Source: Bacteroidota bacterium
GTDB taxonomy: Bacteria; Bacteroidota; Bacteroidia; Chitinophagales; Chitinophagaceae
Direction: 5' to 3'
Length of the DNA stretch: 64,000 bases
Assembly (NCBI GenBank): GCA_018268055.1
Contig: JAFDXF010000057.1
Span: forward strand, 1-64,000
Made by a program: the position numbers and the translations under genes. The notes under the pieces were generated by a model, which saw only the letters and a list, made by a program, of their open reading frames with translations, did not search any database and had not been told where the DNA came from. Shown piece by piece: positions 53,108 to 62,747 of this stretch. Numbering within the stretch: position 1 is the stretch's first letter; each line of letters begins with the position of its first letter.

Positions 53108-54325
53108 TTAATTCTTTTTAAAATTATAAATATTGATTGCTCCGTTAGAGTAACTGCAAACCCAAGCCTCAAGATTGTTGTCGTCTTCAAAAATATCAAC
53201 GCCTACAGGATGGCCGGGGCAAGGCAAAGATGCTATTTTTTCAAAGTTGTCTGAATTGATTTTATACACATCTACAAAATCACTGCTGTAACAAGTGACA
53301 AAAATAAATTGGTGATTTTTAGATAATGCGATGGTGCGTGGTTGTGCATGTGTTTTGGCTGTAAATAATGTTTTCCCCGTTCCGGCTTCAAGGCAAGCGA
53401 TAGTTCCTAAACTGTTGTATGAAACAAACAAATGTCCAGATGTATCCATCACTACATGTCGTGGACTGCTCCATACATTCAAAATGCTGTCTGATTTCCA
53501 AGTATTATTATCTACTCGCACTAATGTAGAGCCGCCCATAATAGCGATATATGATTTATTGTGCACATCATCCACAGCGATTCCTCGCGGAATAGCTGAA
53601 ACCGGTATTTCACTGATCACTTTTCCATAAGGATATTCAGCAGCATTCATCGCTAAAATGCTTGTTGTGCGGCTGTGCCAATTACTTACCAATAAAAATT
53701 TACTATCATTAGTACGGGCAATCACCTTTGGCGTTTTTCCTGTTTCTATTAGGGGCACACGAAAACTATCTTTTTTATTGGTTTCAGGATAAATAACCGT
53801 TACAGGTTTAGTCTTTTGACTAATTGTAGTTGCTGCATTATTTTTTGAAAAATCGTTTACCCAAATTGGAACTATTCCTTCAGCGTTGTGCAGTGATATC
53901 CAGAGTATAGAGTCGCCATGGCTGAAGCAAGCTTCTACAGGCTTCTCCTGAAAGGAGGGAATAGGCCGGCTTTTATTGTAATCCCAACCCATACCTTTTG
54001 TTGGAGTGAATTTGAACTCACGTAAAATTTTCCTTCCAGCCTGATCAAATTCATACACACTCATTCCTTCAAGATTCATTGCATACAATTTGGATTGTGA
54101 AGCATTAAAAATTACTGATTTTGTACCCGGTGCAGATATAATCACTTCTTTTTTTTCAAACTCAATTTTATGGTAAGGCTTAGCTGCTTTTGGCAAAGCG
54201 ATAGTATCAACAACGGTAACTTTATTGATTAAGGCAGTATCCTTAATAGCATTTGATGTTCCGCCGGAATTTTGGCAACTGTTTGTCAGTAAAAAAATAA
54301 ATAAAATGGAGATAAGATTTGTCAT
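53108..54325 (-). CDS. YncE-like beta-propeller lipoprotein
   Basis: A 405-residue exported lipoprotein (lipobox LTNSC, Cys about 17). The mature part consists of repeated blade-like segments such as GKTPKVIARTNDSKFLLVSNW, PRGIAVDDVHNKSYIAIMGG, PRHVVMDTSGHLFVSYNS and PRTIALSKNHQFIFVTCYS, typical of YncE-type seven-bladed propellers. Function unknown. It ends only 6 nt before dnaE and must be co-transcribed with it, an odd partner for a replication gene. Confidence 0.85.
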   Translation of the reverse strand: MTNLISILFIFLLTNSCQNSGGTSNAIKDTALINKVTVVDTIALPKAAKPYHKIEFEKKEVIISAPGTKSVIFNASQSKLYAMNLEGMSVYEFDQAGRKILREFKFTPTKGMGWDYNKSRPIPSFQEKPVEACFSHGDSILWISLHNAEGIVPIWVNDFSKNNAATTISQKTKPVTVIYPETNKKDSFRVPLIETGKTPKVIARTNDSKFLLVSNWHSRTTSILAMNAAEYPYGKVISEIPVSAIPRGIAVDDVHNKSYIAIMGGSTLVRVDNNTWKSDSILNVWSSPRHVVMDTSGHLFVSYNSLGTIACLEAGTGKTLFTAKTHAQPRTIALSKNHQFIFVTCYSSDFVDVYKINSDNFEKIASLPCPGHPVGVDIFEDDNNLEAWVCSYSNGAINIYNFKKN

Positions 54326-54525
54326 AGTAAATTAAAATGGTTGAATGATAAAATTAAGTAAGATGTTGTATCTTAATTTTATTATTTTGTAAAATCCAAT
54401 AGTAATTTTAATGCTCTATAAATCAGATATTTACGTGATATACAATTAATCTTTGAAAAATGCGTTTATCATAAGGTTTTTTGAAGCGAAAACCTTATTT
54501 TTGTTCGCCTCCCAAAAGGAAGGCC

Positions 54526-54541
54526 CGTCTGCTGGCAGACG
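54526..54541. repeat. Short palindrome in the NlpC/P60 leader
   Basis: CGTCTGC (54526-54532) and GCAGACG (54535-54541) form a 7-bp hairpin with a TG loop 29 nt before the ATG at 54571. It looks like the GC-rich intergenic palindromes scattered in this group of bacteria; I saw only one copy in the window. Confidence 0.45.
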
Positions 54542-54570
54542 AATTTTTAACCACTCTCAAAAAGAGCCTA

Positions 54571-55389
54571 ATGAATAAACCAATGGTTAAGCAAATAGTA
54601 CCAGCTATAGCAGTTGTTTTCCTTTTAAGCAGTTGCTCAGCTATAAAAACATTGAATTTCTCCGGAAGTAAGCAAGCGTTTTCTGCAACTGCTGCTGTTA
54701 CCGAAACACAGCCTGCAAAATTTATTAATGACATTTCTGTAACGCCTGAAACGACACATGAAAAAACCGTTGTTCGTACGGAGCCGGCTGTTAAAGAATC
54801 AAATCGTACTCAGGTTGCTAAAATTTTACAAAAACCGATTAGCGGCCCAAATGTAGGTGAAGGAGCACTTCGTGAAGAGCCTGCAAAATCAATTGAATTG
54901 GTTAAAGCGACTACTAAAGCAGAAAAATCTGTTATTGAATCGGCTTCTAATGTTCAATTAAAATATGCTATTCTTTTAAAAACGGAGGTAGAATATCTGC
55001 CTAGTAAATCTTTATTAGATGTAGTGGATGAATGGTATGGGGTACGCTATCGCAGTGGTGGTAATACCAAAAGTGGCGTGGATTGCTCCGGATTTACTTT
55101 AGCAGTTTTTGCAGCAGCTTATGGGCTTTCTATTCCAAGAGTATCACGTGAGCAATATAGAGTAAGCCGTAAAGTATCTACTACCGAACTTCAAGAAGGT
55201 GATTTAGTTTTCTTTAATACACAAGGTCGAGGGGTATCTCATGTAGGCGTTTATTTGGGGAATAATAAATTTATACATGCCTCTGTATCTAGGGGAGTAA
55301 TGGTCAATGATTTATTTGAGCCTTATTATATGCAACGGTTTTTAGGCGCCGGAAGAATTGACGACAAACAATTAGTGTCGGCCGAGTAA
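54571..55389 (+). CDS. NlpC/P60 peptidoglycan hydrolase (lipoprotein)
   Basis: A 272-residue exported hydrolase. The ATG at 54571 gives a lipoprotein signal (LLSSC, Cys about 22); the frame is open upstream, but that part crosses a palindromic leader and has no signal. After a low-complexity linker (about 25-140) comes the NlpC/P60 domain with catalytic C172 in VDCSGF, H224 in VSHVGVYL and H236 in FIHAS. The enzyme should cut peptide cross-links in cell-wall peptidoglycan. It abuts the convergent flippase gene with no gap. Confidence 0.92.
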   Translation: MNKPMVKQIVPAIAVVFLLSSCSAIKTLNFSGSKQAFSATAAVTETQPAKFINDISVTPETTHEKTVVRTEPAVKESNRTQVAKILQKPISGPNVGEGALREEPAKSIELVKATTKAEKSVIESASNVQLKYAILLKTEVEYLPSKSLLDVVDEWYGVRYRSGGNTKSGVDCSGFTLAVFAAAYGLSIPRVSREQYRVSRKVSTTELQEGDLVFFNTQGRGVSHVGVYLGNNKFIHASVSRGVMVNDLFEPYYMQRFLGAGRIDDKQLVSAE

Positions 55390-56898
55390 TTATTTTTTTG
55401 CTATCCCAAGTCTTTTTTTAATTACCTGAATTATTGGTAAAATATCGGGTGATAATTTCAAAACAATCGCACCTGTACCATACAGTAATATAAATGCAAT
55501 ACTTCTGCCGAACATACCCGGAAAGCCATGTATGCTTTTAAAAGCGAACCAACAAATGAAATAACAGGTGACTGCAAGTAAAACGGTTTGCAAACTTTGA
55601 ATGGTAAATGGAAAGAGTTTGAAATTTTTCCATAGAAATATAATACGAATACTGTTGTAAATAGTGACTGAAATGAGTGTGGCGATAGCCGGGCCATTCA
55701 ATCCTATTCTTTTTGTCAGCACATAAGTAAGCGGTAGCATAATAATTAGCAGGATAACACCGCTCATTAGTTCAAAACGCCAACGTGTAGAAGTAGAAAT
55801 AATTTGCGCATTAACACCTGTGCCCATATCTACAATTCTGGTAAGACCTAAGAAAAAGAAAACCCATGCTCCATCTAAATAGGCCGGTTTAATTCCGAAT
55901 GTATTGATCGCATCAGAATAGTTCATCCAGATAAGTAAAAAAACACCGCATGCAAAAAGTAGCTGATTGATGGATGAACGTTGATAAATTTTTTGCAGCA
56001 AAGGCATGTTTTTATCTTTCCATGCTTTAGATAAGTGTGTTATAGATGCAGCTACAATTCCTCTTTGCGGTGCCTGAATGATACTGGTAACAACCGTGGC
56101 AAACCCAAAAATTCCGGCCAGTTTGAGCCCGTTTTCCAAAACTGAAGCAATCACAAAAGTGTCAAATACCTGCGATAAAGTAAATATGAATGTGCCTCCA
56201 TAAAAAAAAGCGCAAAGTGTGATTATATGTTTAAAATAACGCCGACTTACTTTGCTAATATTAAAGGTGAATTGAATTTTCTTTTTATAAATTAACCAGA
56301 CCAATAAAGCAACAGCAATGAACGGATAACCAAAAGAATATAACTTAATGAATAAATCAAAATCCTTAATTACGTTGAGCATCATCAATACAATCAATAC
56401 AGTGGTAAATATTCTCCACTGTACTTCTCTTAAAAAAGTAGTCAACACTGATGCATGTTTGCTCCACGCATAAGCTTCCAATACTGAATAGATAGTGAGG
56501 CCAAAACCCATGGGGAATATCCATTGGTAATAAGTAATCAATTCAGGAGAATTTGCACCGAACTTTCTAATGACAAGATGTTTGAATATATAACCTGCAA
56601 CTATTACCAATACAAATCCAATCGTGCAAACCATCAATGCCCATGTTATCATATCGTTTTTCTTGGGCGGAAGAAGATCTTCGTAATAAGGATGAAACTT
56701 AAAAATAAATGAAGGCATTGCCAGAGAAGCAATCGCCATCATCATTGTGGAAATAGCAATGAAAATTGTAGTAAGACCATATTCTGCTTCAGTAAAAAGC
56801 CCTTGCTTCGTAAAGAAGTAAGTATTTAATAGCCCCACAGCAAAACCTACATAGATAATCAGTGAAGATATAATGCTTTGGCGGCGAATGTTCGACAT
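55390..56898 (-). CDS. Polysaccharide flippase (oligosaccharide-lipid transporter, MOP superfamily)
   Basis: A 502-residue membrane protein with about fourteen helices, starting MSNIRRQSIISSLIIYVGFAVGLLNTYFF, typical of Wzx/PST transporters of the MOP superfamily. GLTRIVDMGTGVNAQIISTS in the middle is a conserved Bacteroidota form. The lipid-linked substrate is unknown, and no glycosyltransferases are adjacent. It shares an exact end-to-end junction with the NlpC/P60 gene. Confidence 0.87.
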   Translation of the reverse strand: MSNIRRQSIISSLIIYVGFAVGLLNTYFFTKQGLFTEAEYGLTTIFIAISTMMMAIASLAMPSFIFKFHPYYEDLLPPKKNDMITWALMVCTIGFVLVIVAGYIFKHLVIRKFGANSPELITYYQWIFPMGFGLTIYSVLEAYAWSKHASVLTTFLREVQWRIFTTVLIVLMMLNVIKDFDLFIKLYSFGYPFIAVALLVWLIYKKKIQFTFNISKVSRRYFKHIITLCAFFYGGTFIFTLSQVFDTFVIASVLENGLKLAGIFGFATVVTSIIQAPQRGIVAASITHLSKAWKDKNMPLLQKIYQRSSINQLLFACGVFLLIWMNYSDAINTFGIKPAYLDGAWVFFFLGLTRIVDMGTGVNAQIISTSTRWRFELMSGVILLIIMLPLTYVLTKRIGLNGPAIATLISVTIYNSIRIIFLWKNFKLFPFTIQSLQTVLLAVTCYFICWFAFKSIHGFPGMFGRSIAFILLYGTGAIVLKLSPDILPIIQVIKKRLGIAKK

Positions 56899-56928
56899 AG
56901 TACTTTATTAGTATAGAATTGTGTGAAA

Positions 56929-58644
56929 CTAATCTACCTTTTTTGAATCCACATAAAAATTTTTATTAATACTGAATGTTGCCGGAGTAATCCCTTTTCC
57001 TAATTTAATAGTTTGCCAATTTTCTGTTGGTGTAACCCATCGCTCAGTACCTTTTACAGAAATTTTTAAGGGCATATTGAACCCATTAATACAATTTGTC
57101 CAGCGATATTCAAGAGTTTTGCCTTTCAATTTATATTCAAAAACAGGAATTTTAGTTGTTCTAAGGAATTGATCAAAAATTTTGCTCAAATCTTTTCGAG
57201 ATTGAGTGCTTATATAGTTTTCAATTTCTTGAGTGGTAACTGTTTGATGATAGAAAGTACTGTTGAGGCCACGCAAAATATTTCTGAATAAATTATCGTC
57301 ATTGATAATTTGACGTATAGTGTGTATCATGTTAGCTCCTTTATTATACATATCGCCGCTGCCTTCTTTGTTTACACCATAAGGCCCAATCAATGGAGTA
57401 GAATTGGAGATACTTTTTCTCAATCCAATAAGATATTCATCTGCTGCTTTTTTACCATAATAATATTCTGTGAATAATGCTTCGGAATACATGGTGAATC
57501 CTTCATGCACCCACATATCCGCAATGTCTTTTGTAGTAATATTATTGCCAAACCATTCGTGTCCGCTTTCGTGGATAATAATATAATCCCATTTCAAGCC
57601 CCATCCGGTTCCCGAAAGATCTCTGCCTAAATAGCCATTCAAATATTTATTGCCATAAGCTACTGCGCTTTGATGCTCCATACCCAAATGAGACGACTCA
57701 ACTAATTTATAACTGTCTTCATAAAAAGGATAGGGGCCAAACCAATACTCAAAAGCACGGAGCATTGCTTTTACATCTCGCCCAAATTGTTTTTTTGCTT
57801 TTTCTAAATTGTAATCCATCACCCAATAGCTGATGTCTAACTTTCCTTTCTCACCCATTAACGTATCAGTGAAGTTTACATATTTGCCAATGTAGGGGAT
57901 GATGTCATAATTATTGATAGGGTTTTTCACTTCCCAAAGCCAAGTAGTAGTTCCGTTTTGGTTGTTTCTTTTCTCTATTAATCTTCCATTTCCTACAGCA
58001 GTAAGTGAATCAATTGCTGTAATAGATAAGGATGCACCTAAATCAGGCTCGTCGCTTTGATGATCTTTGCAAGGATACCAAACGCTTGCACCCAAACCTT
58101 GACAAGCTACTGTCATCCATGGACGACCTTCAGCATCTTTTGTAAATATCCATCCGCCATCCCATGGAGGATAAGACGCTACTCGAGGCTTGCCATGATA
58201 ATAAATCATAATGGAATATTGGAGTGCCTTATGATTCATTTCGTTGGTATTACTTGGAGTTTTTCCAAATGTGTAGTCACCAAAGTCCACAAAATAGGCA
58301 TTACCATCTCTTTTAAGTGATGTGATATTTTTATTAAAGAAAATAATACTATCAATCATTAATGGTTCTTGCAAATCAATCTGCATTATTTTATTTGCTC
58401 CCGGCTTTGTTATGCCAAATACAATCTGAACAGAACCTTTAATAGACTTTGCTACATAATCCGGCTCTGTACTGATATTATACTGTAATACATCCCACCA
58501 ATCTCTGCCGGGCCCGATGCTGCCTCTTAAAGTGTCCTGATGTGTGTAGTTTGTTTTTCCTTTTAATAATTGTGCATTTGAAGCAAAAGGCAAGTTGCTA
58601 AAAGCAACAAATAGTATAAAAAAAGATAAAATGTATTTATGCAT
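56929..58644 (-). CDS. M1-family aminopeptidase
   Basis: A 571-residue exported metallopeptidase with signal peptide (about 1-24). The zinc site is IIIHESGHEWFGNNI (HExxH) with the third ligand E in WVHEGFTMYSEAL. It lacks the long C-terminal helical domain of full-size M1 enzymes, as do many Bacteroidota members of this length. The exopeptidase motif GxMEN is altered (LGMEHQSAVAYG). It likely trims peptides in the periplasm. Confidence 0.9.
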   Translation of the reverse strand: MHKYILSFFILFVAFSNLPFASNAQLLKGKTNYTHQDTLRGSIGPGRDWWDVLQYNISTEPDYVAKSIKGSVQIVFGITKPGANKIMQIDLQEPLMIDSIIFFNKNITSLKRDGNAYFVDFGDYTFGKTPSNTNEMNHKALQYSIMIYYHGKPRVASYPPWDGGWIFTKDAEGRPWMTVACQGLGASVWYPCKDHQSDEPDLGASLSITAIDSLTAVGNGRLIEKRNNQNGTTTWLWEVKNPINNYDIIPYIGKYVNFTDTLMGEKGKLDISYWVMDYNLEKAKKQFGRDVKAMLRAFEYWFGPYPFYEDSYKLVESSHLGMEHQSAVAYGNKYLNGYLGRDLSGTGWGLKWDYIIIHESGHEWFGNNITTKDIADMWVHEGFTMYSEALFTEYYYGKKAADEYLIGLRKSISNSTPLIGPYGVNKEGSGDMYNKGANMIHTIRQIINDDNLFRNILRGLNSTFYHQTVTTQEIENYISTQSRKDLSKIFDQFLRTTKIPVFEYKLKGKTLEYRWTNCINGFNMPLKISVKGTERWVTPTENWQTIKLGKGITPATFSINKNFYVDSKKVD

Positions 58645-58679
58645 AATAAATTGTGTTGCTGTAAATTTAAGGCCTGTAA

Positions 58680-60320
58680 ATGAAGAATTACGTTAAAAAT
58701 ATTTCAGCTAAACTAATCATTATTTTAACGGCGGCAATAGCGCTTTTGGGGTGCTATAATCCAGGGAAGAATAAGGAAAGAATTTTTCATTACAATGAAT
58801 ATAATGGAATTGCATCCTTAGACCCTGCTTTTGCCAAAAGTCAGTCCACTATGTGGCCGGCACATCAGCTTTTTAATACGCTGGTAGAAGTGGATGATAA
58901 TTTGCATATCATCCCTTCATTAGCTACCCGTTGGGAAATTTCAAGTGATAAAAAAACGATTTTGTTTTATCTTAGAAATGATGTTTTCTTTCATGATGAT
59001 CGATGTTTTTCAAATGGCATAGGCCGAAGAGTTACAGCGCAAGATGTTGCATATAGTTTCTACAGAATTATTGATAAGAAAACTGCAAGCCCAGGCTCGT
59101 GGATATTTAATAGAAAAGTGGATACACTAAACCCTTTTACTGCGTTAAATGATTCAGTATTTCAATTAAAATTATTAAACCCTTATCAACCTATTTTAGG
59201 AATATTATCAATGCAATATTGTTCGATAGTCCCAAAGGAAGCAGTTGATTCTTATGGAGTTGATTTCAGGAGGCATCCCGTTGGTAGTGGCCCATTCAGT
59301 TTTGTGGCATGGGAAGAAGGTCAGGCATTAATTTTGAAAAAAAATGCTAACTATTTTGAAAAAGACAGCATCGGTAATCGCTTACCTTACTTAGATGGTA
59401 TTTATATTTCATTTTACGATAGCAGAGCCACTGAGTTTTTATTATTTCGCCAAAAGAAACTTGACTTTATCAATGATATTGAAGCTTCATTTAAAGATGA
59501 AGTATTAACCAAGCGTGGCACTTTGAGAGAAGATTGGGCAGGGAAAATAAATTTACAAACAGGGCCTTATCTGAATATTGAATACTTAGGAATTTTGATG
59601 GATGTAAAAAACGACTTAATTAAAAATTCACCATTAAGATTAAAACAGATAAGACAAGCGATCAACTATGGTTTTGACCGAAGAAAAATGATTTTATACT
59701 TACGTAATTCTTTGGGTACTCCTGCCGAATCCGGTTTTGTTCCTTTTGGGCTGCCTTCCTATGATACGAATGTTGTAAAAGGTTATCATTATGACCCTGT
59801 GAAATGTAGGCAACTTCTTGCGGATGCAGGATTTCCGGATGGTAAAGGTTTGCCTTCAATAAAGCTGACTACTATATCTGTTTATGCAGAGATGGCAAAC
59901 TTCATTGCTCGTCAATTGGAAGAGTCGGGTATAAAAGTGCAAGTAGATGTAGTGCAGAAATCTCTTTTGTTAGAACTGACATCAGGCTCAAAGGTTTCTT
60001 TTTTTCGCGGCAGTTGGATAGCAGATTATCCTGATGCAGAAAATTATCTTGCTGTTTTTTATTCGAAAAATCCTGCACCGCCCAATTATACTCGGTATAA
60101 TAATCCTGCTTATGATGTGTTATTTGAAAAAGCGATTAGCGAAACGAATGACTCAATGCGGTATCAACTGTATCAACAAGCCGATCAAATGATTATTGAT
60201 GATGCACCTATCGTGCCTTTGTGGTATGATAAGGTTGTCAGATTGGTACAAACGAATGTAATCGGATTTACAACAAATGCTCTAAACCTACTGGAACTTC
60301 GTAAAGTAAAATTGAAATGA
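58680..60320 (+). CDS. Oligopeptide-binding lipoprotein (SBP family 5)
   Basis: A 546-residue solute-binding protein of the OppA/DppA type. The lipobox is LLGC (Cys about 25); the mature part begins with YNEYNGIASLDPAFAKSQSTMWPAHQLFNTLV and contains RRVTAQDVAYSFYRI, VGSGPFSFVAWEEGQAL and PNYTRYNNPAYDVLFEKA, typical of family 5. Usually it feeds an ABC permease, but no permease or ATPase genes lie nearby. Confidence 0.9.
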   Translation: MKNYVKNISAKLIIILTAAIALLGCYNPGKNKERIFHYNEYNGIASLDPAFAKSQSTMWPAHQLFNTLVEVDDNLHIIPSLATRWEISSDKKTILFYLRNDVFFHDDRCFSNGIGRRVTAQDVAYSFYRIIDKKTASPGSWIFNRKVDTLNPFTALNDSVFQLKLLNPYQPILGILSMQYCSIVPKEAVDSYGVDFRRHPVGSGPFSFVAWEEGQALILKKNANYFEKDSIGNRLPYLDGIYISFYDSRATEFLLFRQKKLDFINDIEASFKDEVLTKRGTLREDWAGKINLQTGPYLNIEYLGILMDVKNDLIKNSPLRLKQIRQAINYGFDRRKMILYLRNSLGTPAESGFVPFGLPSYDTNVVKGYHYDPVKCRQLLADAGFPDGKGLPSIKLTTISVYAEMANFIARQLEESGIKVQVDVVQKSLLLELTSGSKVSFFRGSWIADYPDAENYLAVFYSKNPAPPNYTRYNNPAYDVLFEKAISETNDSMRYQLYQQADQMIIDDAPIVPLWYDKVVRLVQTNVIGFTTNALNLLELRKVKLK

Positions 60321-60333
60321 TCGTATTTTAGAT

Positions 60334-60891
60334 TTATTTCTTATTGTCGGTTTTTTCTTTTAATTTATTTTGAAATACTTTTTTAAACTTATCTACTTTA
60401 GGTCTTACAACCATTTGACAATATGGATTACTCTGTTCATTATTTTCAAAATATTGATGATGGTAATCTTCGGCAGGGTAGAAGAGTTCAAAAGGTACAA
60501 TTGCTGTCACGATGGGATTTTCAAAGGCGCCACTTTTATCTAATTCAGTTTTGATTTTTTCCGATAATTCTTTTTGTTCGATGTTATGATAAAAAATAGC
60601 GCTTCGATATTGGGTACCTACATCCCCGCCTTGTCTATTTAGTGTTGTTGGGTCATGTGTTTTCCAAAAAACTTCCAAAAGCTCTTCAAAGCTAATTTCG
60701 TTGGGATGATAAGTGATATGTAAACATTCAGCATGGCCTGTACTTCCGGAACAAACCTCTTTGTATGTTGGATTTTTCGTGTGCCCTCCTGAATAGCCGG
60801 GTTCCACTTTAGTTACTCCTTTTAGGTTGGAGAAAACCGCTTCGGTACACCAGAAGCAGCCGTTGGCTAATGTAGCAGTTTCAATACTCAT
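60334..60891 (-). CDS. msrA: Peptide methionine-S-sulfoxide reductase
   Basis: A 185-residue MsrA that reduces the S form of methionine sulfoxide. The active site is GCFWCTEAVF with C12, and the substrate region shows GYSGGHTKNPTYKEVCSGSTGHAE, DPTTLNRQGGDVGTQYRSAIF and AEDYHHQYF. No signal peptide, so it acts in the cytosol. msrB is not adjacent. Convergent with the peptide-binding gene (13 nt apart). Confidence 0.96.
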   Translation of the reverse strand: MSIETATLANGCFWCTEAVFSNLKGVTKVEPGYSGGHTKNPTYKEVCSGSTGHAECLHITYHPNEISFEELLEVFWKTHDPTTLNRQGGDVGTQYRSAIFYHNIEQKELSEKIKTELDKSGAFENPIVTAIVPFELFYPAEDYHHQYFENNEQSNPYCQMVVRPKVDKFKKVFQNKLKEKTDNKK

Positions 60892-61091
60892 AGTGAATTA
60901 AATTATTGTGCAATTTAATTGAAAGTTTGCCAATGTTTTTACGTCTAATTTCAGTTTATTTATTATATAAATCGTTGATGATAAAGGTTATATTCGACAT
61001 TGATTTATAACGGTATAAATTTGGATATAATTATATTTTTTTGAAATCAGAACAAGTGAATATTAGTTTAACTATCTTACATATATAAAGC

Positions 61092-62102
61092 ATGAATCAA
61101 AAGCCTGCTACCATAAAAGAAATTGCGAAGCGATTACACGTTTCGGTGTCCACTGTTTCCAGAGCGTTGCACGATCATCCCAGTATTGGCTTAGGTACTA
61201 AAATAAAAATTAGAAAACTCGCTGAAGAATTAAATTATGAGCCCAATCAGGCAGCTATTTCATTCAAGCAAGGCAAAACAAAAACAATCGGGGTAATATT
61301 ACCTGGTCTTGTAGAAGATTTTTTTGTAGCAGCTATTAATGCTATAGAAGATGTGGCAATGAAAAAAGGATATACAGTGCTCATTGGCCAATCGCATGAT
61401 GATGTGGAGCGAGAAATACAGATTGCCGATGCAATGCGTAGGCAAAGGGTAGATGGCATTATTGTTTCTTTGGCCAAATCAACCCGAAACTTTGATCATT
61501 TTTCGCAGCTGAAAAAATTTAATGTACCGGTTGTTTTTTTCGATCGTATTCCCGATATGGAAGATGCATATACTGTCTCTTGTAACTTGGAAAATAGCTC
61601 TGAGGAGTTGGTGAACTGGTTAGTAACGCAAGGGTATAAAAAAATTGCATTTATAAAAGGCCCGGACACATTGATTCATTCCAAACAAAGGTTAGATGGC
61701 TATTATGAAGGCCTGAAGAAAAATAATTTAAAAGCAGATGCTTCATTAATAGTGAGCACAGATCTTACTGCTCAAAAGACAACCGATGCAATGCATAAAT
61801 TATTGGTACTAAAGAAAAGGCCTGATGCAGTTATTGCTTTTAATGATTATGTAGCATTGGATGCGATTAAATATGCACGTTCTGAAGGAATAAAAATTAA
61901 TAAAGATATTTGTTTTGTGAGCTATGCCAATCTTCCAATCACTTCCTATTTAGATACACCTCCGGCTGCTTCGGTAGAGCAATTTCCACATCAACAGGCT
62001 GAAAAAGCAGCTGAGATATTATTCCAATTAATCGATACAAAACCAGATGAAGATATTCCGCACAAGGTAATTTTGGAGAGTGAGGTGGTGGTTAATAGAT
62101 AA
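61092..62102 (+). CDS. LacI-family transcriptional regulator
   Basis: A 336-residue regulator: an N-terminal helix-turn-helix ATIKEIAKRLHVSVSTVSRALHDHP, the hinge LAEELNYEPNQAA, then the periplasmic-binding-like ligand domain with TIGVILPG, VDGIIVSLAK, PDAVIAFNDYVALDAIKYA and SVEQFPHQQAEKAAEIL. The ligand is probably a sugar, but no sugar genes are adjacent, so targets lie elsewhere. A terminator follows 8 nt after the stop. Confidence 0.94.
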   Translation: MNQKPATIKEIAKRLHVSVSTVSRALHDHPSIGLGTKIKIRKLAEELNYEPNQAAISFKQGKTKTIGVILPGLVEDFFVAAINAIEDVAMKKGYTVLIGQSHDDVEREIQIADAMRRQRVDGIIVSLAKSTRNFDHFSQLKKFNVPVVFFDRIPDMEDAYTVSCNLENSSEELVNWLVTQGYKKIAFIKGPDTLIHSKQRLDGYYEGLKKNNLKADASLIVSTDLTAQKTTDAMHKLLVLKKRPDAVIAFNDYVALDAIKYARSEGIKINKDICFVSYANLPITSYLDTPPAASVEQFPHQQAEKAAEILFQLIDTKPDEDIPHKVILESEVVVNR

Positions 62103-62110
62103 ACAAAAAA

Positions 62111-62136
62111 CCCTCTGCAAATGCAAAGGGCTTTTT
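62111..62136. terminator. Terminator between the LacI gene and the CHRD lipoprotein gene
   Basis: CCCTcTGCA (62111-62119) and TGCAaAGGG (62122-62130) pair with one mismatch; A-runs on the left and T-runs on the right let it work for both convergent genes. Confidence 0.8.
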
Positions 62137-62154
62137 AAAAAATAACTTATTTAC

Positions 62155-62640
62155 TTATTGAAATGAAATTTGTGCTCTGATTTCTCCGGCAGGGTAAGCA
62201 GCAGTTCTCAATTGAATATAATAATTGCCATTGAGTATATCCTGCTCTTTTACTACAGAACCATCAGCTAATAATGTACCACTGTAAGTACCTGTAGAAG
62301 TTAAGCCAGTTGTGCTGATTGTTTGTACAGGTGCAGTAGGAGATACTGCATAACCTTCGGGCGCAAGGCCATAAACGCCAATGCCTACACTTGGATTACC
62401 ACTAAGGCCTGACCATGTAAAGCTATAGCTGAGCATTCTTGTTTCTTTTGTGTAAAACACATTCAGATTACCCAATGCCGGTGATGCGCTTGTAGGCACA
62501 ACTTTCGCACCTGTCATAGGGATATTATTTCTCTGATAATCGGTAGTCTTCTTTTTCTCTGCATTTTTTTCGCAGGAAGTAGCAGTTACTAATAGTGCAA
62601 AAGCTAATGAGGTTAAAGCAGTTAGTCTTAAAAGTTTCAT
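62155..62640 (-). CDS. CHRD-domain lipoprotein
   Basis: A 161-residue exported protein. The Met at 62640 is preferred because it gives a clean lipoprotein signal (TATSC, Cys about 23). The mature part fits the CHRD domain: IPMTGAKVVPTSASPALGNLNVFY, then LSYSFTWSGLSG and the closing NGNYYIQLRTAAYPAGEIRAQI. CHRD domains occur in chordin and in bacterial surface proteins of unknown role. Confidence 0.83.
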   Translation of the reverse strand: MKLLRLTALTSLAFALLVTATSCEKNAEKKKTTDYQRNNIPMTGAKVVPTSASPALGNLNVFYTKETRMLSYSFTWSGLSGNPSVGIGVYGLAPEGYAVSPTAPVQTISTTGLTSTGTYSGTLLADGSVVKEQDILNGNYYIQLRTAAYPAGEIRAQISFQ

Positions 62641-62747
62641 CTGTTTGGTATTTGGGGTAAAAATAAGAAGTTTTTGCAAATGTGCATATTTTTAGTGCAA
62701 AAGAAAATTTGGTGTGTGGAAAACCCTAAAATTATAGCTCATAATGC

